Source: Duganella sp. OV510
GTDB lineage: Bacteria; Pseudomonadota; Gammaproteobacteria; Burkholderiales; Burkholderiaceae_D
Direction of reading: 5' to 3'
Length of the DNA stretch: 64,000 bases
Assembly: GCF_900100205.1 (NCBI RefSeq)
Contig: NZ_FNEQ01000009.1
Location: forward strand, 62,001 to 126,000
Below the pieces are notes generated by a model. The model made no database searches and was not told the origin of the DNA. It saw only the letters and a list, made by a program, of their open reading frames with translations. Each line of letters starts with the position of its first letter. Positions within the stretch are counted from its first letter, which is position 1. Shown piece by piece: positions 24,823 through 33,207 of this stretch. The translations under genes and the position numbers were made by a program.

Positions 24823-26043
24823 CTACGCCGCCAGCTCCGGTGCGGGCAGCGCCGAGCCATCGTCGATGATGCCCAGCATGGCGCGGTCCTGATAGGTGCG
24901 CGGCGTGCAGCCCAGTTCACGCTTGAACACAGCATGCATATACTGCACCGAGGTGAAGCCGCAGCACAATGCCACTTCGGCGATGCTGCGCTCACCGCGC
25001 GCCAGCATCGAGGTGGCCGCATCGAGCTTGAAGCGCAGGATCACGTCATGCACACTGCAATTCAGTTCAAGCCGGAAGTAGGACTCCAGCGACGAGCGCG
25101 AGATGCCCACATACTCCGCCACCTGGTGTGTCTTGATGCCCTGGCAGGCGTACTGGCGGATGAAGTGGCGCGCGCGCATCACGTGCGGATGCTTGGGCGC
25201 TTCGTGCTGCGTCGACGCCAGCACGTTGATGCCGACCGGCGGCACCAGCACGCGCGTGCCGCTCATGCGCACGCCGTGCAGCATCTGGTCCAGCAGGTGC
25301 GCGGCGGTGCGCCCCATCTCCTGCGCGCCCTGGATCACCGAGCTCAAAGGTATGCGCGTCAGCATGCGCGCCAGCGGATCGTTGTCGATGCCGATCAGCG
25401 CCACCTGCTCCGGCACCGCGATGCCGGCCATGATACAAGCCTGCATCAGCTGGCGCGCACGCGCATCGGTGACGGCGATGATGCCGACCGGCTTCGGCAG
25501 GCTATGCAGCCAACTGATCTGCTGCTCGACCGCCTCGTCCCACGACGGCGCGCTGGTGCCCAGGCCGCGATACACATGCGGCTCCATCTTGTCCTGTTCC
25601 ATCAGCGTGCGGAAGGCGTGCTCGCGTTCCTGCGCCCAGCGGTTCTCCTGCGCTTCCGGCAGCGAGAACATGGCGAAGTGACGCAGGCCAGCTTCGATCA
25701 AATGATCGCGCGCCATCTTGATCAGCTTGAAGTTATCAGTGGCGACATAAGGCACGTCTTCGGGATAGGCGGCCTGGTTTTCATACGAGCCGCCCACCGC
25801 CACCACCGGAATGCGGCTGCGGGTCAGCGCGGCAGCGACCGCCGGATCGTCAAAGTCAGCGATGATGCCGTCGCCTTGCCAGTGCTCGATGCCGGGCAGA
25901 CGCAGGCGGAAGTCCTCCTCCAGGAACAAATCCCAGGTGGCCCGCGTCGAACTCAGGTAAGCGGCGACGCCGGCAATGACCTCGCGATCAAATATCTTAT
26001 TTGCGTTAAACAGCAATGCAATCCGGTGTGACTTCATCTGCAT
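24823..26043 (-). CDS. xylR: XylR-type AraC family regulator
   Basis: The N-terminal ~280 residues form a LacI/PBP1-like sugar-binding domain (RIALLFNANKIFDREVIAGV), and the C-terminal ~110 residues form an AraC double helix-turn-helix ending TPRTYQDRAMLG. This is the E. coli XylR architecture, which activates xylose genes when xylose is bound. The ATG at 26043 was chosen for its GGAGCAG ribosome site and because it starts just before the conserved domain; an ATG 35 codons upstream would add an unrelated tail. Its upstream region holds a copy of the operator box, suggesting autoregulation. Confidence 0.9.
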   Translation of the reverse strand: MQMKSHRIALLFNANKIFDREVIAGVAAYLSSTRATWDLFLEEDFRLRLPGIEHWQGDGIIADFDDPAVAAALTRSRIPVVAVGGSYENQAAYPEDVPYVATDNFKLIKMARDHLIEAGLRHFAMFSLPEAQENRWAQEREHAFRTLMEQDKMEPHVYRGLGTSAPSWDEAVEQQISWLHSLPKPVGIIAVTDARARQLMQACIMAGIAVPEQVALIGIDNDPLARMLTRIPLSSVIQGAQEMGRTAAHLLDQMLHGVRMSGTRVLVPPVGINVLASTQHEAPKHPHVMRARHFIRQYACQGIKTHQVAEYVGISRSSLESYFRLELNCSVHDVILRFKLDAATSMLARGERSIAEVALCCGFTSVQYMHAVFKRELGCTPRTYQDRAMLGIIDDGSALPAPELAA

Positions 26044-26110
26044 TTCTACTGCTCCGATTCCAGACAAACGTGGCCTTCTTGATATTGTTACACGCTGTTT
26101 GAAGCCGTCT

Positions 26111-26151
26111 GATATAACAAATTTCGCATTTTCCATAACGAAATTCACTAA
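26111..26151 (-). promoter_or_regulatory. xylR promoter region with third copy of the operator box
   Basis: On the minus strand TTAGTGAATTTCGTTA (26151-26136) matches 13 of 16 positions of the box TTGGTGAATTTCGYAA in front of the receptor and GH74 genes. A weak -35 TTATGG and a -10 TATATC (26116-26111) at 16-bp spacing follow. The promoter is offset by about 4 bp relative to the two other sites, so control here may differ. Confidence 0.45.
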
Positions 26152-26179
26152 ATTCCCCTAAGCAATTACGTTTTTACAC

Positions 26180-28060
26180 TTACTGAGTGAAGGGTTTACC
26201 AAAAACGATGCCGCGCCCTGCGGTACTCATGAAAACGTTGCCAAAGGTATTCATGTCACCCATAATGAATTGTGCATCACCCGGACCACCGTATTGGTGT
26301 TGACTGTCGTTAATCCGCAACCATGTGGCGCCGGAATCGGTGGATCGGTACGCGCCACGTACGCCGCCGACCTCGCCCCACAGATAAACAGCCGGGAAAT
26401 CCGTTCCCGGCGCCGCCTTGCCGAAGCCGACCGCCGCCGCGTAGCTGACACCTTGCAGCGCGGTGAAGCTGGCGCCGGCGTCGATGGAGCGCGCCAGGCC
26501 GCCGTCATACAGCGCCACCCACAACTCACCCTGGCGTCCAGGCACCGCCCGCACCACCTTCGAACCGCGCGCCGATGGCAAGCGGCCCGCCGGCGCGAAG
26601 CTGGCGCCGCCATCGGTGCTGACCAGCATCCGTTCGCCCGCCAGCGCATAGAAGCGGTGCGCATCCACCGGGTCCGCCACCGGTCGCCCGCGCTCGACGT
26701 GCAAGCCTGTCACTTCGCTCCAGCTCGCGCCATCGTCGCCGCTGCGGTAGCAGGTGGTCGCCTTCTCGGGGCAATGCACAATCACCTCGCCATCCGCGCT
26801 TAGCGCCACCTGCCCCTGCTTGCCGTTCATGCTGGCGGTTTTCTGCCAGGTGATGCCCATATCCTTCGACAGATACATCGCGCTGCCGGCGCGCACCACC
26901 ACTTGCGGAATGCGCGCCGCGTAATCCAGCCCCCAGGTCGTGCCCATGGTGGGTGTGTGAATCGGCGCGTAATGCGTGAAGTCGGTGTGACGGAAACCGT
27001 CGTAGTCGCCTATCGCCGACATCAGCGGCCCGCCGGGAATGCTGACCAGATTCAGCGGCACGGATTCTTCCAGCCCGGCGGCTTCAAACTTCCACACCGG
27101 CTTTTCCGCGTGGATATCGGTCGAGACGAACACGCCGTTGCCAGACACCGTCCACAAGCGCCGGCTGTCAAACGGATCGAACGCGATGCTGGCGGCCCAG
27201 TGGATGAAGCTGCCGCCTATCCAGCTGACGCCATTCGGATCGATCTGCACGCCGTTGGCGACGATGCTCTTCCAGCTTTTGCCGCCATCAAGCGTCTCGA
27301 AGAACTGATCGCCGATACCGCCGCGCATCTGGTAATAGGAAATCGTCGACACCACCATGCGCAGCGGATTGTCCTGCGCCACGGTAATACCGGCATACGC
27401 GCGGTTCAGCGGCGGCGAGATATCGGCCCACTTGCCACTGGCGATGTCGTACTGCCACACGCCGCCCTCGTCCAGCGTCTCGCCTTTGGCCTTGTCCGCG
27501 TGCGGGCCGCCGCCCAGCGCGAAGGTCGCCACCAGCTTGCCATCGGCGATGACTGCGCGATGCGGCATCAGCCGTGACGGCGTGCCGCGCATCAGCGTGA
27601 AGGTGTTGCCGCCATCAGCCGACATATACATATTGTCGCCAAAGCGTGAAACGCCGACGAAGATCCGGCCCCGGTCCAGCAGCACAAAGCTGATGCCATT
27701 GCCGTTGGCGGTGGTGGTCACATCCAAGCCGTCGAGGCGAGACCACGTCAGGCCCTCATCGACGCTCTTGAACAGCCCGTTGGCGCGCGTGCCGAGGTAA
27801 AGCAGCTTGCCGTTGGCGGGATCGACTTGCAGCTTTTCGCCGTTGCCGCGCCCCATGCCATTGCCATGGATTTTGAACTGGCTGCTGACGTCGATGCGTT
27901 TGAAAGTCTGGCCGTAATCGTCGGACTTGAGGATCGCGCTGGCGCCGCCGTTGTGATAGGCAATGCCAGCGGTGAGATAGAGCTTGTTGGGCGCCGAGGG
28001 ATCGAGCGCCAGCGATTCAATGCCAAGCAGGCCGGTGTCCTTGTCGGACACCCAATCCAT
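26180..28060 (-). CDS. GH74 xyloglucanase, major part (frame-shifted from the upstream ORF)
   Basis: The 626 residues from DWVSDKDTGLLGIESLALD onward match GH74 endo-xyloglucanases, which are two seven-bladed beta-propellers with repeated sialidase-like blades (GKSWKSIV, GATWLRIND). The Asp in GTTWGLDYAA corresponds to the catalytic acid. The piece lacks the first propeller blade and the catalytic base, which are encoded at the end of the upstream ORF in another frame. Its ATG overlaps the upstream stop by one base (TGATG), so reinitiation could make a separate product, but that product would have no signal peptide. Confidence 0.85.
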   Translation of the reverse strand: MDWVSDKDTGLLGIESLALDPSAPNKLYLTAGIAYHNGGASAILKSDDYGQTFKRIDVSSQFKIHGNGMGRGNGEKLQVDPANGKLLYLGTRANGLFKSVDEGLTWSRLDGLDVTTTANGNGISFVLLDRGRIFVGVSRFGDNMYMSADGGNTFTLMRGTPSRLMPHRAVIADGKLVATFALGGGPHADKAKGETLDEGGVWQYDIASGKWADISPPLNRAYAGITVAQDNPLRMVVSTISYYQMRGGIGDQFFETLDGGKSWKSIVANGVQIDPNGVSWIGGSFIHWAASIAFDPFDSRRLWTVSGNGVFVSTDIHAEKPVWKFEAAGLEESVPLNLVSIPGGPLMSAIGDYDGFRHTDFTHYAPIHTPTMGTTWGLDYAARIPQVVVRAGSAMYLSKDMGITWQKTASMNGKQGQVALSADGEVIVHCPEKATTCYRSGDDGASWSEVTGLHVERGRPVADPVDAHRFYALAGERMLVSTDGGASFAPAGRLPSARGSKVVRAVPGRQGELWVALYDGGLARSIDAGASFTALQGVSYAAAVGFGKAAPGTDFPAVYLWGEVGGVRGAYRSTDSGATWLRINDSQHQYGGPGDAQFIMGDMNTFGNVFMSTAGRGIVFGKPFTQ

Positions 28061-29499
28061 CAGTGGGAGCCAGCGTTTTTTTTTACGTCCCAGCGATAGG
28101 CGCCGCCGACATCGGTGCGCGCATACAGCAGGCCCGGTTCGGTCTTGCTGAACACCAGGCCGGAGACAAAGCCGCTACCGCCGATAGGTAGGTTATCCCA
28201 TACATACTTCTGCGCTTCCGGCAGCAACTTGTTCAGCTCAGGCGCCATGGCCTTGGCCCAGATTTCATAGCCCTGCTCGTTCGGATGCAGCAGGTCCGGC
28301 ATGATGTCTTTCGACAGCGTGCCATCCGCTTGCAGGAAAGCCTGGTTGATATTGGCGAAGAACACCTTCTGGTGATCGGCAAAGCCGGCGATGATGGCGT
28401 TGACCTGCTCGTTAATCTGGCGCAGCTTGTCGTCCGGCTTTTCGCCGCGCGGGAAGATCGCCAGCAGCAGTATCTTCGTATCCGGCAGGCGCTGCTGCAA
28501 CTCATCGATATTGCGCTTGATGCCGATGGCCGTGGTCTTCGGATCTTCCTGGCGGTGGCCGGTATTGTTGGTGCCGAACATCAGCACCGCGACCTTGGGG
28601 GCAAGGCCGTCAACCGCGCCGTGCTGGATGCGCCACAGCACGTTCTCGGTGCGATCGCCACCGAAGCCCAGGTCCAGCGCATTCAGCGGCTTGTAGACCC
28701 GATTCCACACCGCCAAGCCCTCCTTCTCCCAGTTGTGGGTGATGGAATCGCCGATGAAGATTACTTGCGCGCTCTTGCCCAGTTGCCTGGCTTCAGCCAG
28801 CTTGTCTTCATGGCGCTTGGTCCACCAGTTGACTGACCAGGATTCATTCAATTTGTCCGGCGTGACGGAGACAGTTTTGTAGTCCGGGCAGCTGGCGTTG
28901 GGCTTTCCGCTGATCTGATACTTGATGTTGGCAACGGAGATCTTGCCAATGCCGCTGCCATCGAGCGCAAACGGCTGCGTGACTGCGCTGAAGTCGTCGC
29001 CCTCGCGATAGAAACAGCTCATCGAGAACACCAGATGCTTCCAGCCCTTGCCGGCGATCTCGCGGCCCGGCACCAGATACGGCACGCTGCGCTCGCAGTT
29101 CTCGCCGCAACGCAGCTTGAACGACATGCCGCCTTCGGACAGTTCCTGAACATTGACGTCCAGCGCCAGCACGCCCTTGGCCACATATGGCCGCAGGTCG
29201 ACCGGCTTGCCGCCATCCACACGCAGGCTGGCGTACCAGGCCTTGTTGAAGTTGAGCGTCAGCGCATCGTTCTTCTTCGACCTGGTCGACTTGCTGACTG
29301 TAACCACGCTGTCCGGCACTTTGACCTGGCGCGAGATCTCGACCGCATCGCCTTCCAGCGTCTTGTTGGTTTCAAAGTCGGATACCTGGATGTGCCACGA
29401 GTCCAGCGGCTTGCTGGCGTACACATTCAGTTCATTTGGCGCGGCCGCGAAAGCGGAGGAAGACAGGATGGCCAGCGTGGCGGCAAGGCGGATATGCAT
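28060..29499 (-). CDS. Secreted Exop_C-like / SGNH esterase with the start of a GH74 domain
   Basis: Of 479 residues, 1-19 are a signal peptide. About 30-195 resemble the C-terminal beta-sandwich of ExoP-type GH3 enzymes (SLRVDGGKPVDLRPYV, CGENC). About 245-425 are an SGNH hydrolase: Ser252 in IGDSITHNW, Gly280, Asn311 in GTNN, and Asp402/His405 in PDLLHPNEQGY. Residues 432-471 are the first GH74 strand set (YARTDVGGAYRWD, with the likely catalytic base Asp463). The ORF then leaves frame at an A9 run and stops eight codons later. The intact protein would be ~1,100 residues and would deacetylate and cut xyloglucan outside the cell. Confidence 0.85.
   Translation of the reverse strand: MHIRLAATLAILSSSAFAAAPNELNVYASKPLDSWHIQVSDFETNKTLEGDAVEISRQVKVPDSVVTVSKSTRSKKNDALTLNFNKAWYASLRVDGGKPVDLRPYVAKGVLALDVNVQELSEGGMSFKLRCGENCERSVPYLVPGREIAGKGWKHLVFSMSCFYREGDDFSAVTQPFALDGSGIGKISVANIKYQISGKPNASCPDYKTVSVTPDKLNESWSVNWWTKRHEDKLAEARQLGKSAQVIFIGDSITHNWEKEGLAVWNRVYKPLNALDLGFGGDRTENVLWRIQHGAVDGLAPKVAVLMFGTNNTGHRQEDPKTTAIGIKRNIDELQQRLPDTKILLLAIFPRGEKPDDKLRQINEQVNAIIAGFADHQKVFFANINQAFLQADGTLSKDIMPDLLHPNEQGYEIWAKAMAPELNKLLPEAQKYVWDNLPIGGSGFVSGLVFSKTEPGLLYARTDVGGAYRWDVKKNAGSH
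28076..28084 (-). other. A9 homopolymer at the SGNH/GH74 frame break
   Basis: The coding strand reads GAC GT followed by nine A and CGCTGG. With nine A the frame runs into a stop. With ten A (or -1 slippage) it reads D-V-K-K-K-R-W-L-P-L-M-D-W-V, the continuous GH74 sequence. Such runs are classical sites of polymerase or ribosome slippage, and also of sequencing error. Confidence 0.85.
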
Positions 29500-29529
29500 A
29501 GGGATGTCTCGCTTATTTTTTATGCGCAC

Positions 29530-29575
29530 CATTGTGCGACCGGTAGCCGTGCACGGCAATTACGAAATTCACCAA
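29530..29575 (-). promoter_or_regulatory. SGNH/GH74 promoter with shared operator box
   Basis: On the minus strand TTGGTGAATTTCGTAATTG (29575-29557) overlaps a -35 TTGCCG (29559-29554). The -10 CACAAT (29536-29531) lies 17 bp further. Apart from the spacer it is the same element as at 23661-23706, including the CGCACAATG around the -10. The start codon at 29499 is about 25 bases after the predicted transcription start. Confidence 0.65.
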
Positions 29576-29625
29576 CCGGCGCAATAATATTGAACTTGCC
29601 TACCCGATCAGCGGTCTAAACTGTT

Positions 29626-30045
29626 ATGACGCCTCCACCCAACACCGTTGAAGCCCAGGTCGCCGTCCTCGAAGCGCGGACGGATGGCAGGATATCGTCG
29701 ATGGAAACCACGTTCGCCAACTTCGTCAAACTGATGGATGAACGTCAGAAAGTCTCCGATGCAAGATTCGACCGAATCGAAACGATGCTTGCCGAAATGC
29801 GCGCCACTATTGCCAGCCTGCGCACGACGATCATTGTTACCGGCATCAGCAGCGTGCTGGCCGCCACCTTCGGCATTGCCGCGCTGAACGCCAGCATGCA
29901 ATTCAATATGCTGGAGGCGCTCAAGGGCGGCAAGGAAATGGCCGCCACGCAAGCCGAGGTAAACCGGCTGGTCACGGAAACTGCCGTTCTCCTCAAACAA
30001 ATCCAGGACGAAAAGAAAGCGTCTAAACCACCGCCTTCGGATTAA
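29626..30045 (+). CDS. Small coiled-coil membrane protein of unknown function
   Basis: This 139-residue protein has a helical N-terminal half with heptad-like repeats (VAVLEARTDGRISSMET, RFDRIETMLAEMRAT), one membrane helix (IIVTGISSVLAATFGIAAL) and a second helical segment. Proteins of this shape are common near phage or stress genes, but no family was recognised. It is on the opposite strand to its neighbours and overlaps the end of the GH43 gene by 23 bp, tail to tail. It is probably not part of the sugar pathway. Confidence 0.55.
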   Translation: MTPPPNTVEAQVAVLEARTDGRISSMETTFANFVKLMDERQKVSDARFDRIETMLAEMRATIASLRTTIIVTGISSVLAATFGIAALNASMQFNMLEALKGGKEMAATQAEVNRLVTETAVLLKQIQDEKKASKPPPSD

Positions 30046-31660
30046 CGGTGTACGGCCGCTCGTGGTACTCGAAATAATCGAAGTCCGCGTGTAGCGCCGT
30101 GCCAGACATGTCCTGGCACGTCACGCCCACAAACGCGCCGGTAAAGTTGGGCTGTCCTGGCGCATTCGCCTCATCCGACAGGATGCTGGCATCGAATATC
30201 TGCGGCAGCCACTGCCACTCGCCACCCTGCGGACGATAGCCGAAGTACAGGCGCTCCTCATCGACCTCCACGCGCAACTCCACCGGCCCTGCCGGCAGCG
30301 GGATCGGCGCAGTAAAGGTATCGGTCTGCACATGGTTCGGCAAACTGGTCATGACGCGCAAGTGCCGGCCTACTGCATCATCATTGCTGATATACAGATA
30401 GTGGAACTTGGACGCATTGTAGTAACACACCAGCCCTGCCTGCTGCTGGTAATGCTCCGGCTCAAACTCCACCCGCGTCGACGCGCTATAGCAATGCGAC
30501 TGCTGGCGTCGCGCCACCAGCGACTGACGGAACGTGCTGCCCAGGCTCTCGCGTCCAAACAAACGCAGGAAGCCCGGCCGCGCACTCAGGCTGAACAACT
30601 CCTCCGGCCACGGCGTGCGCAGCCACTGGAACGCCACCGGCAATTCGGCCGCATCGAAATCCTCGCGCACCGGCGCCTCGTCAAAACGATGCTCCGGCAG
30701 ACCTGGCGCAGCCGCATGCAACTCCGGCGTGCCCTGCCCGTCCAGCGTGCGCAGCCAGCCATCCTCACCCCACACCACCGGCTGGATGGCCGTCTCGCGG
30801 CCCAGTGTGCACACGCCGCGATTGCGCAGCGGACGGCCGCACAGGTAGGCCATGTACGTCTGCCCATCCGGCGTCTCGACAATATCGGCGTGGCCTGCGC
30901 GTTGCAAGGCGGCATCCGGGCGATGACGCGACGTCAGCATCGTCGATTCCGGATGCAGTTCATACGGGCCTTGCAGATTGCGCGAGCGCGCCATCGTCAC
31001 GCCATGATTCCAGCCTGTGCCGCCCTCGGCGGTCAGCAGGTAGTAGTAGCCATTGCGCTTGTACAAATGCGGCGCCTCGGTCAGACCATGTGCGGTGCCC
31101 TTGAAGATATTCTCGCGCTTGCCGATCAGCTTGCCTTCGGCCACCGAATACTCCTGCGCCACAATGCCGTTGAAGCGATTGCTGCCCGGACGGTGATCCC
31201 ACAACTGATTCAGCAAATACTTGCGGCCATCGTCATCATGGAACAGCGACGGATCGAAGCCGCTGCTGTTGAGGTAGACCGGGTCCGACCACGGCCCGTC
31301 AATACTCGGGCTGGTCACCAGATAGTTGTGGAAATCGCGCAAGGACGCGCTGCCGGTCGCGCCGCCGGTCGACGTGCGACCGTAACGCTTGACATCGGTA
31401 TAGATCAGCCAGAACAAGCCATCCGCATAGGTCAGGCAAGGCGCCCAGACGCCACAGGAATCCGGCGCGCCCAGCATGTTCAACTGGCTGGCGCGCGTCA
31501 GCGGACGCGTCAGCAAACGCCAGTTGACCAAGTCGCGCGAATGATGGATCTGCACGCCGGGAAACCACTCGAAGGTGGAAGTCGCAATGTAGTAATCATC
31601 GCCCACGCGCACGATGGACGGATCGGGATTGAATCCCTTCAGGACAGGGTTTTGAATCAT
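30023..31660 (-). CDS. GH43 beta-xylosidase / alpha-L-arabinofuranosidase
   Basis: The 545-residue protein has no signal peptide and so is probably cytoplasmic. The five-bladed propeller of GH43 carries the base Asp in GFNPDPSIVRVGDDYY, the pKa-modulating Asp in SGFDPSLFHDDDG and the acid Glu in HGLTEAPHLYK. A C-terminal beta-sandwich (about residues 335-540) is typical of the XynB-like subgroup. It would split xylo- or arabino-oligosaccharides after import. It overlaps the upstream transporter gene by 4 bp (ATGA), so transport and hydrolysis are coupled. The ATG at 31660 is the natural family start. Confidence 0.9.
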   Translation of the reverse strand: MIQNPVLKGFNPDPSIVRVGDDYYIATSTFEWFPGVQIHHSRDLVNWRLLTRPLTRASQLNMLGAPDSCGVWAPCLTYADGLFWLIYTDVKRYGRTSTGGATGSASLRDFHNYLVTSPSIDGPWSDPVYLNSSGFDPSLFHDDDGRKYLLNQLWDHRPGSNRFNGIVAQEYSVAEGKLIGKRENIFKGTAHGLTEAPHLYKRNGYYYLLTAEGGTGWNHGVTMARSRNLQGPYELHPESTMLTSRHRPDAALQRAGHADIVETPDGQTYMAYLCGRPLRNRGVCTLGRETAIQPVVWGEDGWLRTLDGQGTPELHAAAPGLPEHRFDEAPVREDFDAAELPVAFQWLRTPWPEELFSLSARPGFLRLFGRESLGSTFRQSLVARRQQSHCYSASTRVEFEPEHYQQQAGLVCYYNASKFHYLYISNDDAVGRHLRVMTSLPNHVQTDTFTAPIPLPAGPVELRVEVDEERLYFGYRPQGGEWQWLPQIFDASILSDEANAPGQPNFTGAFVGVTCQDMSGTALHADFDYFEYHERPYTVNPKAVV

Positions 31661-32907
31661 GACGTTTTCTCTCGCACCAAAGTCCACAGCAGCACTGCCG
31701 CCACCAGATCCAGCACCGCCAGACTGACGAAAAATGGCGTGTAGCCGACGCTTGCCATCAGCCCGCCGATCAGCAGCGAGAACACCAGCAGACCGAAGTT
31801 GCCGAAGGTGCCGCACATGCCGGCCACCGTCGCCACCTCGTTGCGGCGGAACAGGTCGGACGACATGGTGATGACCGTGACCGACAAGGTCTGGTGCGCA
31901 AAGCCAGCCAGGCTCAGCAAGGCAATCGCCGCATACGGGCTCTCGACGTAACCAACAAAAGCCACGCCCATCATCATGATGGCGCCGAGCGTGAACGCAC
32001 CGCGCCGCGCGTTGATCAGGCGGACGCCGCGCTTTTGCAGCGCCAGCACCACCATCGGGCCGAACAGGCAGCCGAGGTCGGCGGCCAGGAATGGCAGCCA
32101 GGCAAACATCGCAATCTGCGCCAGATCGAAATGCCGCACTGTGGTCAGGTACAGCGGCACCCAGAACGACAGCGTGCCCCAGGCCGGATCGGCCAGGAAG
32201 CGCGGCAGCGCGATGCCCCAGAAGTTGCGCATCTTCAGGATGCTGACGATCGACGGCCGCTTGCCATCGCCTTCCAGATGCTGCTCCTGGCCGGCGGCGA
32301 TATGCTCTTTCTCCTCCTGCGACAGGCGGCGATGGCGCGCCGGCGCATCGTACAGCAGCAGCCACATCGCCACCCATATCAGGCCCAGCGCGCCGGTGAT
32401 GACAAACGCCGATTGCCAGTTGTAATACAAGATCGCCCACACCACCAGCGGCGGCGCCAGCATCGAACCGAACGAAGCGCCGATATTGAAGATGCCGCCC
32501 GCCATGCCGCGTTCCTTGGCCGGGAACCATTCGGAGACCGCCTTCATGCCGGCCGGGTTGGCCGAACCTTCGGCCAGGCCCAGCAGGCCACGCAGCACAG
32601 CCAGCGTCTGCCAGTTGGTGGCCAGGCCATGCAGCATGCAAATGATCGACCAGGCGGTCGCGAACATCGCGAAGCCGAGCTTCAAGCCGATTACATCGAG
32701 CACATAGCCGGCCAGCGGCTGCAGCATGATCGCGCCCTGGAAGGCGGCGGTAATGTATGAATATTCCTTGGTGCTGATGCTCAGTTCAGCCAGCAGCGTG
32801 GGCGCCGCCACCGCCAGTGTGCTGCGGGTCAGGTAATTGATTACCGCCCCAAGCATGATCAAGCTGATCATCCACCAGCGTAGTCCCCGTATCTTTTTAT
32901 TGAACAT
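31657..32907 (-). CDS. MFS sugar or sugar-acid transporter (ACS/ExuT-like)
   Basis: The 416-residue protein has 12 hydrophobic helices and the anion:cation symporter pattern (GLRWWMISLIMLGAVINYLTRS at the start, GLAEGSANPAGMKAVSEWFPAKERG in the first half). Relatives carry hexuronates, galactarate or oligosaccharide-derived acids. Paired with GH43, the likely substrate is a pentose-containing sugar. The ATG at 32907 gives the normal N terminus, and an upstream in-frame ATG adds unrelated sequence. A perfect 16-bp palindrome overlaps the start codon, implying repression at this spot. Confidence 0.85.
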   Translation of the reverse strand: MFNKKIRGLRWWMISLIMLGAVINYLTRSTLAVAAPTLLAELSISTKEYSYITAAFQGAIMLQPLAGYVLDVIGLKLGFAMFATAWSIICMLHGLATNWQTLAVLRGLLGLAEGSANPAGMKAVSEWFPAKERGMAGGIFNIGASFGSMLAPPLVVWAILYYNWQSAFVITGALGLIWVAMWLLLYDAPARHRRLSQEEKEHIAAGQEQHLEGDGKRPSIVSILKMRNFWGIALPRFLADPAWGTLSFWVPLYLTTVRHFDLAQIAMFAWLPFLAADLGCLFGPMVVLALQKRGVRLINARRGAFTLGAIMMMGVAFVGYVESPYAAIALLSLAGFAHQTLSVTVITMSSDLFRRNEVATVAGMCGTFGNFGLLVFSLLIGGLMASVGYTPFFVSLAVLDLVAAVLLWTLVREKTS

Positions 32908-32921
32908 GATTGCGCAATCAT
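32906..32921. promoter_or_regulatory. Palindromic operator 1, over the transporter start codon
   Basis: ATGATTGC-GCAATCAT is a perfect 16-bp palindrome with the central CG step typical of LacI/GntR-family operators. It covers the ATG of the MFS gene. A second copy lies 56 bp away (centre to centre). Confidence 0.65.
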
Positions 32922-32961
32922 TTTTGTAATAGGTGGAACCATAACACAGTCTGCCAGCGAA

Positions 32962-32977
32962 ATGATTGCGCAATCGC
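32962..32977. promoter_or_regulatory. Palindromic operator 2 upstream of the transporter
   Basis: ATGATTGCGCAATCGC shares the 12-bp palindromic core GATTGCGCAATC (32964-32975) with operator 1. The transporter promoter should lie between or over the two sites, so one repressor dimer pair could shut it. No LacI-type gene is in the window. Confidence 0.6.
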
Positions 32978-33132
32978 GAGTTTTTATCCACGTGAATACT
33001 GAGGCATTGGCACATACCGCTCTCGCTTCCGCTTATCGCGCTAACGATGAAATAAAGCGACCATCGCTGGTCTGCGACTTCTTCCCGCTGGACGCACAGC
33101 AGCTTTCGCAGGAGTTAAGCGAAAATCAGTGA
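32962..33132 (+). CDS. Possible small ORF, 56 codons, uncertain
   Basis: An ATG inside operator 2 opens 56 codons ending QELSENQ, with a normal codon look in its second half (AYRANDEIKRPSLVCDFFPLD). No ribosome site precedes it and no family was recognised. It may be a remnant or chance. The remaining ~75 bp before the uridine kinase gene are AT-rich leader sequence. Confidence 0.15.
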   Translation: MIAQSRVFIHVNTEALAHTALASAYRANDEIKRPSLVCDFFPLDAQQLSQELSENQ

Positions 33133-33207
33133 CATATTTTCAACTTTAGGCAAAGTTAGGTCATTTACTGACCTGTTAGTTCGGCCGCGCTTCCGGTATC
33201 ATTCAGC

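Noticed and set aside
31661..32641. Long in-frame extension upstream of the GH43 start
   Set aside because: It runs in the wrong frame through the MFS transporter gene and reads as Arg/Gly/Ala-rich shadow sequence; the family start is at 31660.
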